From: JACCQS01 sp050999295
GTDB lineage: Bacteria > Actinomycetota > Actinomycetes > Mycobacteriales > Geodermatophilaceae
Direction: 5' to 3'
NCBI GenBank assembly: GCA_050999295.1
Contig: JBPCPI010000181.1
Coordinates: 1 to 16,581 of the forward strand
Length of the DNA stretch: 16,581 bases
In this document: piece after piece, positions 16,319 to 16,581 of the stretch
Numbering within the stretch: the stretch's first letter is position 1
Layout of the letters: each line of letters opens with the position of its first letter
Translations under genes and position numbers: made by a program
The notes under the pieces: generated by a model
What the model was told of the DNA's origin: nothing
Seen by the model: only the letters and a program-made list of their open reading frames with translations
The model's database searches: none

Positions 16319-16335
16319 CGCCCTCCTGTTATGGT
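16307..16335 (+). promoter_or_regulatory. Promoter of the lipoprotein (solute-binding) gene
   Basis: TCGACA (16307-16312) differs from the -35 consensus TTGACA at one base. After a 17-bp spacer comes TATGGT (16330-16335), a TANNNT -10 with a preceding TGT. The -35 lies inside the palindrome at 16299-16318, so a bound repressor would block it. The transcript would have a leader of about 40 nt with a ribosome binding site. Confidence 0.65.
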
Positions 16336-16381
16336 TCCGGCCTGCCTGCGGCGTCTTGCCGCTGACCTCGGGAGAACTGAC

Positions 16382-16581
16382 ATGCAGCAGATCCGTTCGA
16401 CGTCGGCCATTCTTTTCATCGCGGTCCTGCTCCTGGGGGCGTGCGGGGATTCTGGATCCGACAGTGCCCCGCAGGCCACAGATCCGGCCAGCAACGCTGC
16501 CCGCGAGGCAGCGCTGGAGGCGGCCGGCGGCGAGGAGTTGGGCGGCACGGTCTCCATGCTCGGCCTGCTCGGCGGTGAGGA
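16382..16581 (+). CDS. Lipoprotein, probable sugar ABC transporter substrate-binding protein (3' end outside window)
   Basis: The first 66 codons are present, starting at the ATG at 16382 with GGGAGAA about 7 nt upstream. The N terminus MQQIRSTSAILFIAVLLLGACG is a lipoprotein signal peptide: basic n-region, hydrophobic core and lipobox LGAC with Cys21 as the lipidated residue. After a Ser/Asp/Ala-rich linker comes EELGGTVSMLGLLGGE. This resembles the first beta strand of CUT1-type sugar binding proteins (often GTVSVLG.WGGEE). Placement opposite a GntR-dehydrogenase-ATPase operon supports a sugar-binding role. Permease genes would be expected further downstream. Lipoprotein is firm; the substrate-binding role is inferred from few residues. 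Confidence 0.72.
   Translation, partial: MQQIRSTSAILFIAVLLLGACGDSGSDSAPQATDPASNAAREAALEAAGGEELGGTVSMLGLLGGE

Noticed and set aside
16243..16557. N-terminal extension of the GntR frame up to 16557
   Set aside because: It would add about 105 low-complexity residues without a domain, run through the palindrome and promoter, and overlap the divergent lipoprotein gene; the family starts at MTDLLGLRR.

Overview
The window is about 16.6 kb of high-GC DNA coding densely on both strands, with frequent GTG starts and very short intergenic gaps. This fits an actinobacterium (Actinomycetota). The order pepN / DUF5130-like / HNH endonuclease / truncated haemoglobin O / alpha-glucosidase / hotdog thioesterase / EttA / second SSB follows the gene order I remember for the Mycobacterium tuberculosis Rv2467-Rv2478c neighbourhood. 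It is therefore an old actinobacterial core block with local insertions. Genus cannot be fixed from the sequence alone; a Propionibacteriales-like or related actinobacterium is my guess.

Region 1 (1-5057): the C-terminal ~755 residues of an M1 aminopeptidase N on +. On - lie a DUF5130-like protein preceded by a small one-TM protein resembling the aa3 oxidase subunit CtaJ, an amidase-signature enzyme, and an HNH endonuclease with a strong ribosome binding site. Region 2 (5280-9612): a + strand run of MscS-type channel, MFS exporter-like transporter, group II truncated haemoglobin (glbO) and GH13 alpha-glucosidase. The last three are packed with 0-1 nt gaps. Region 3 (9660-11762): a - strand pair of ettA followed by a hotdog acyl-CoA thioesterase. 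Region 4 (11891-12578): a + strand vapBC toxin-antitoxin module that looks inserted between ettA and ssb, with a 38-bp dyad operator overlapping a leaderless promoter. Region 5 (12609-13091): an SSB paralogue lacking the canonical acidic PF tip.

Region 6 (13197-16581) looks accessory and is the most interesting part. A - strand operon gntR (FCD type) -> SDR dehydrogenase -> a homologue of the Anabaena sensory rhodopsin transducer (ASRT) -> MsiK/UgpC-type ABC ATPase is divergent from a lipoprotein gene that runs off the window and starts like a sugar ABC substrate-binding protein. Between them lies a perfect 20-bp palindrome overlapping the -35 of a well-formed promoter for the lipoprotein gene. 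I read this as a sugar or polyol (or sugar acid) uptake and oxidation locus controlled by its own GntR regulator. The ASRT-fold protein would act as a soluble small-molecule-binding partner; no rhodopsin gene is present here.

Three genes (ctaJ-like, amidase, vapB) share the same arrangement: a TANNNT -10 box, exactly 6 nt, then GTG. This suggests leaderless transcripts. There are no tRNA or rRNA genes, CRISPR arrays or insertion sequences that I can see, and no gene-free stretch longer than 300 bases. The longest gap is the 222-bp divergent region 5058-5279.
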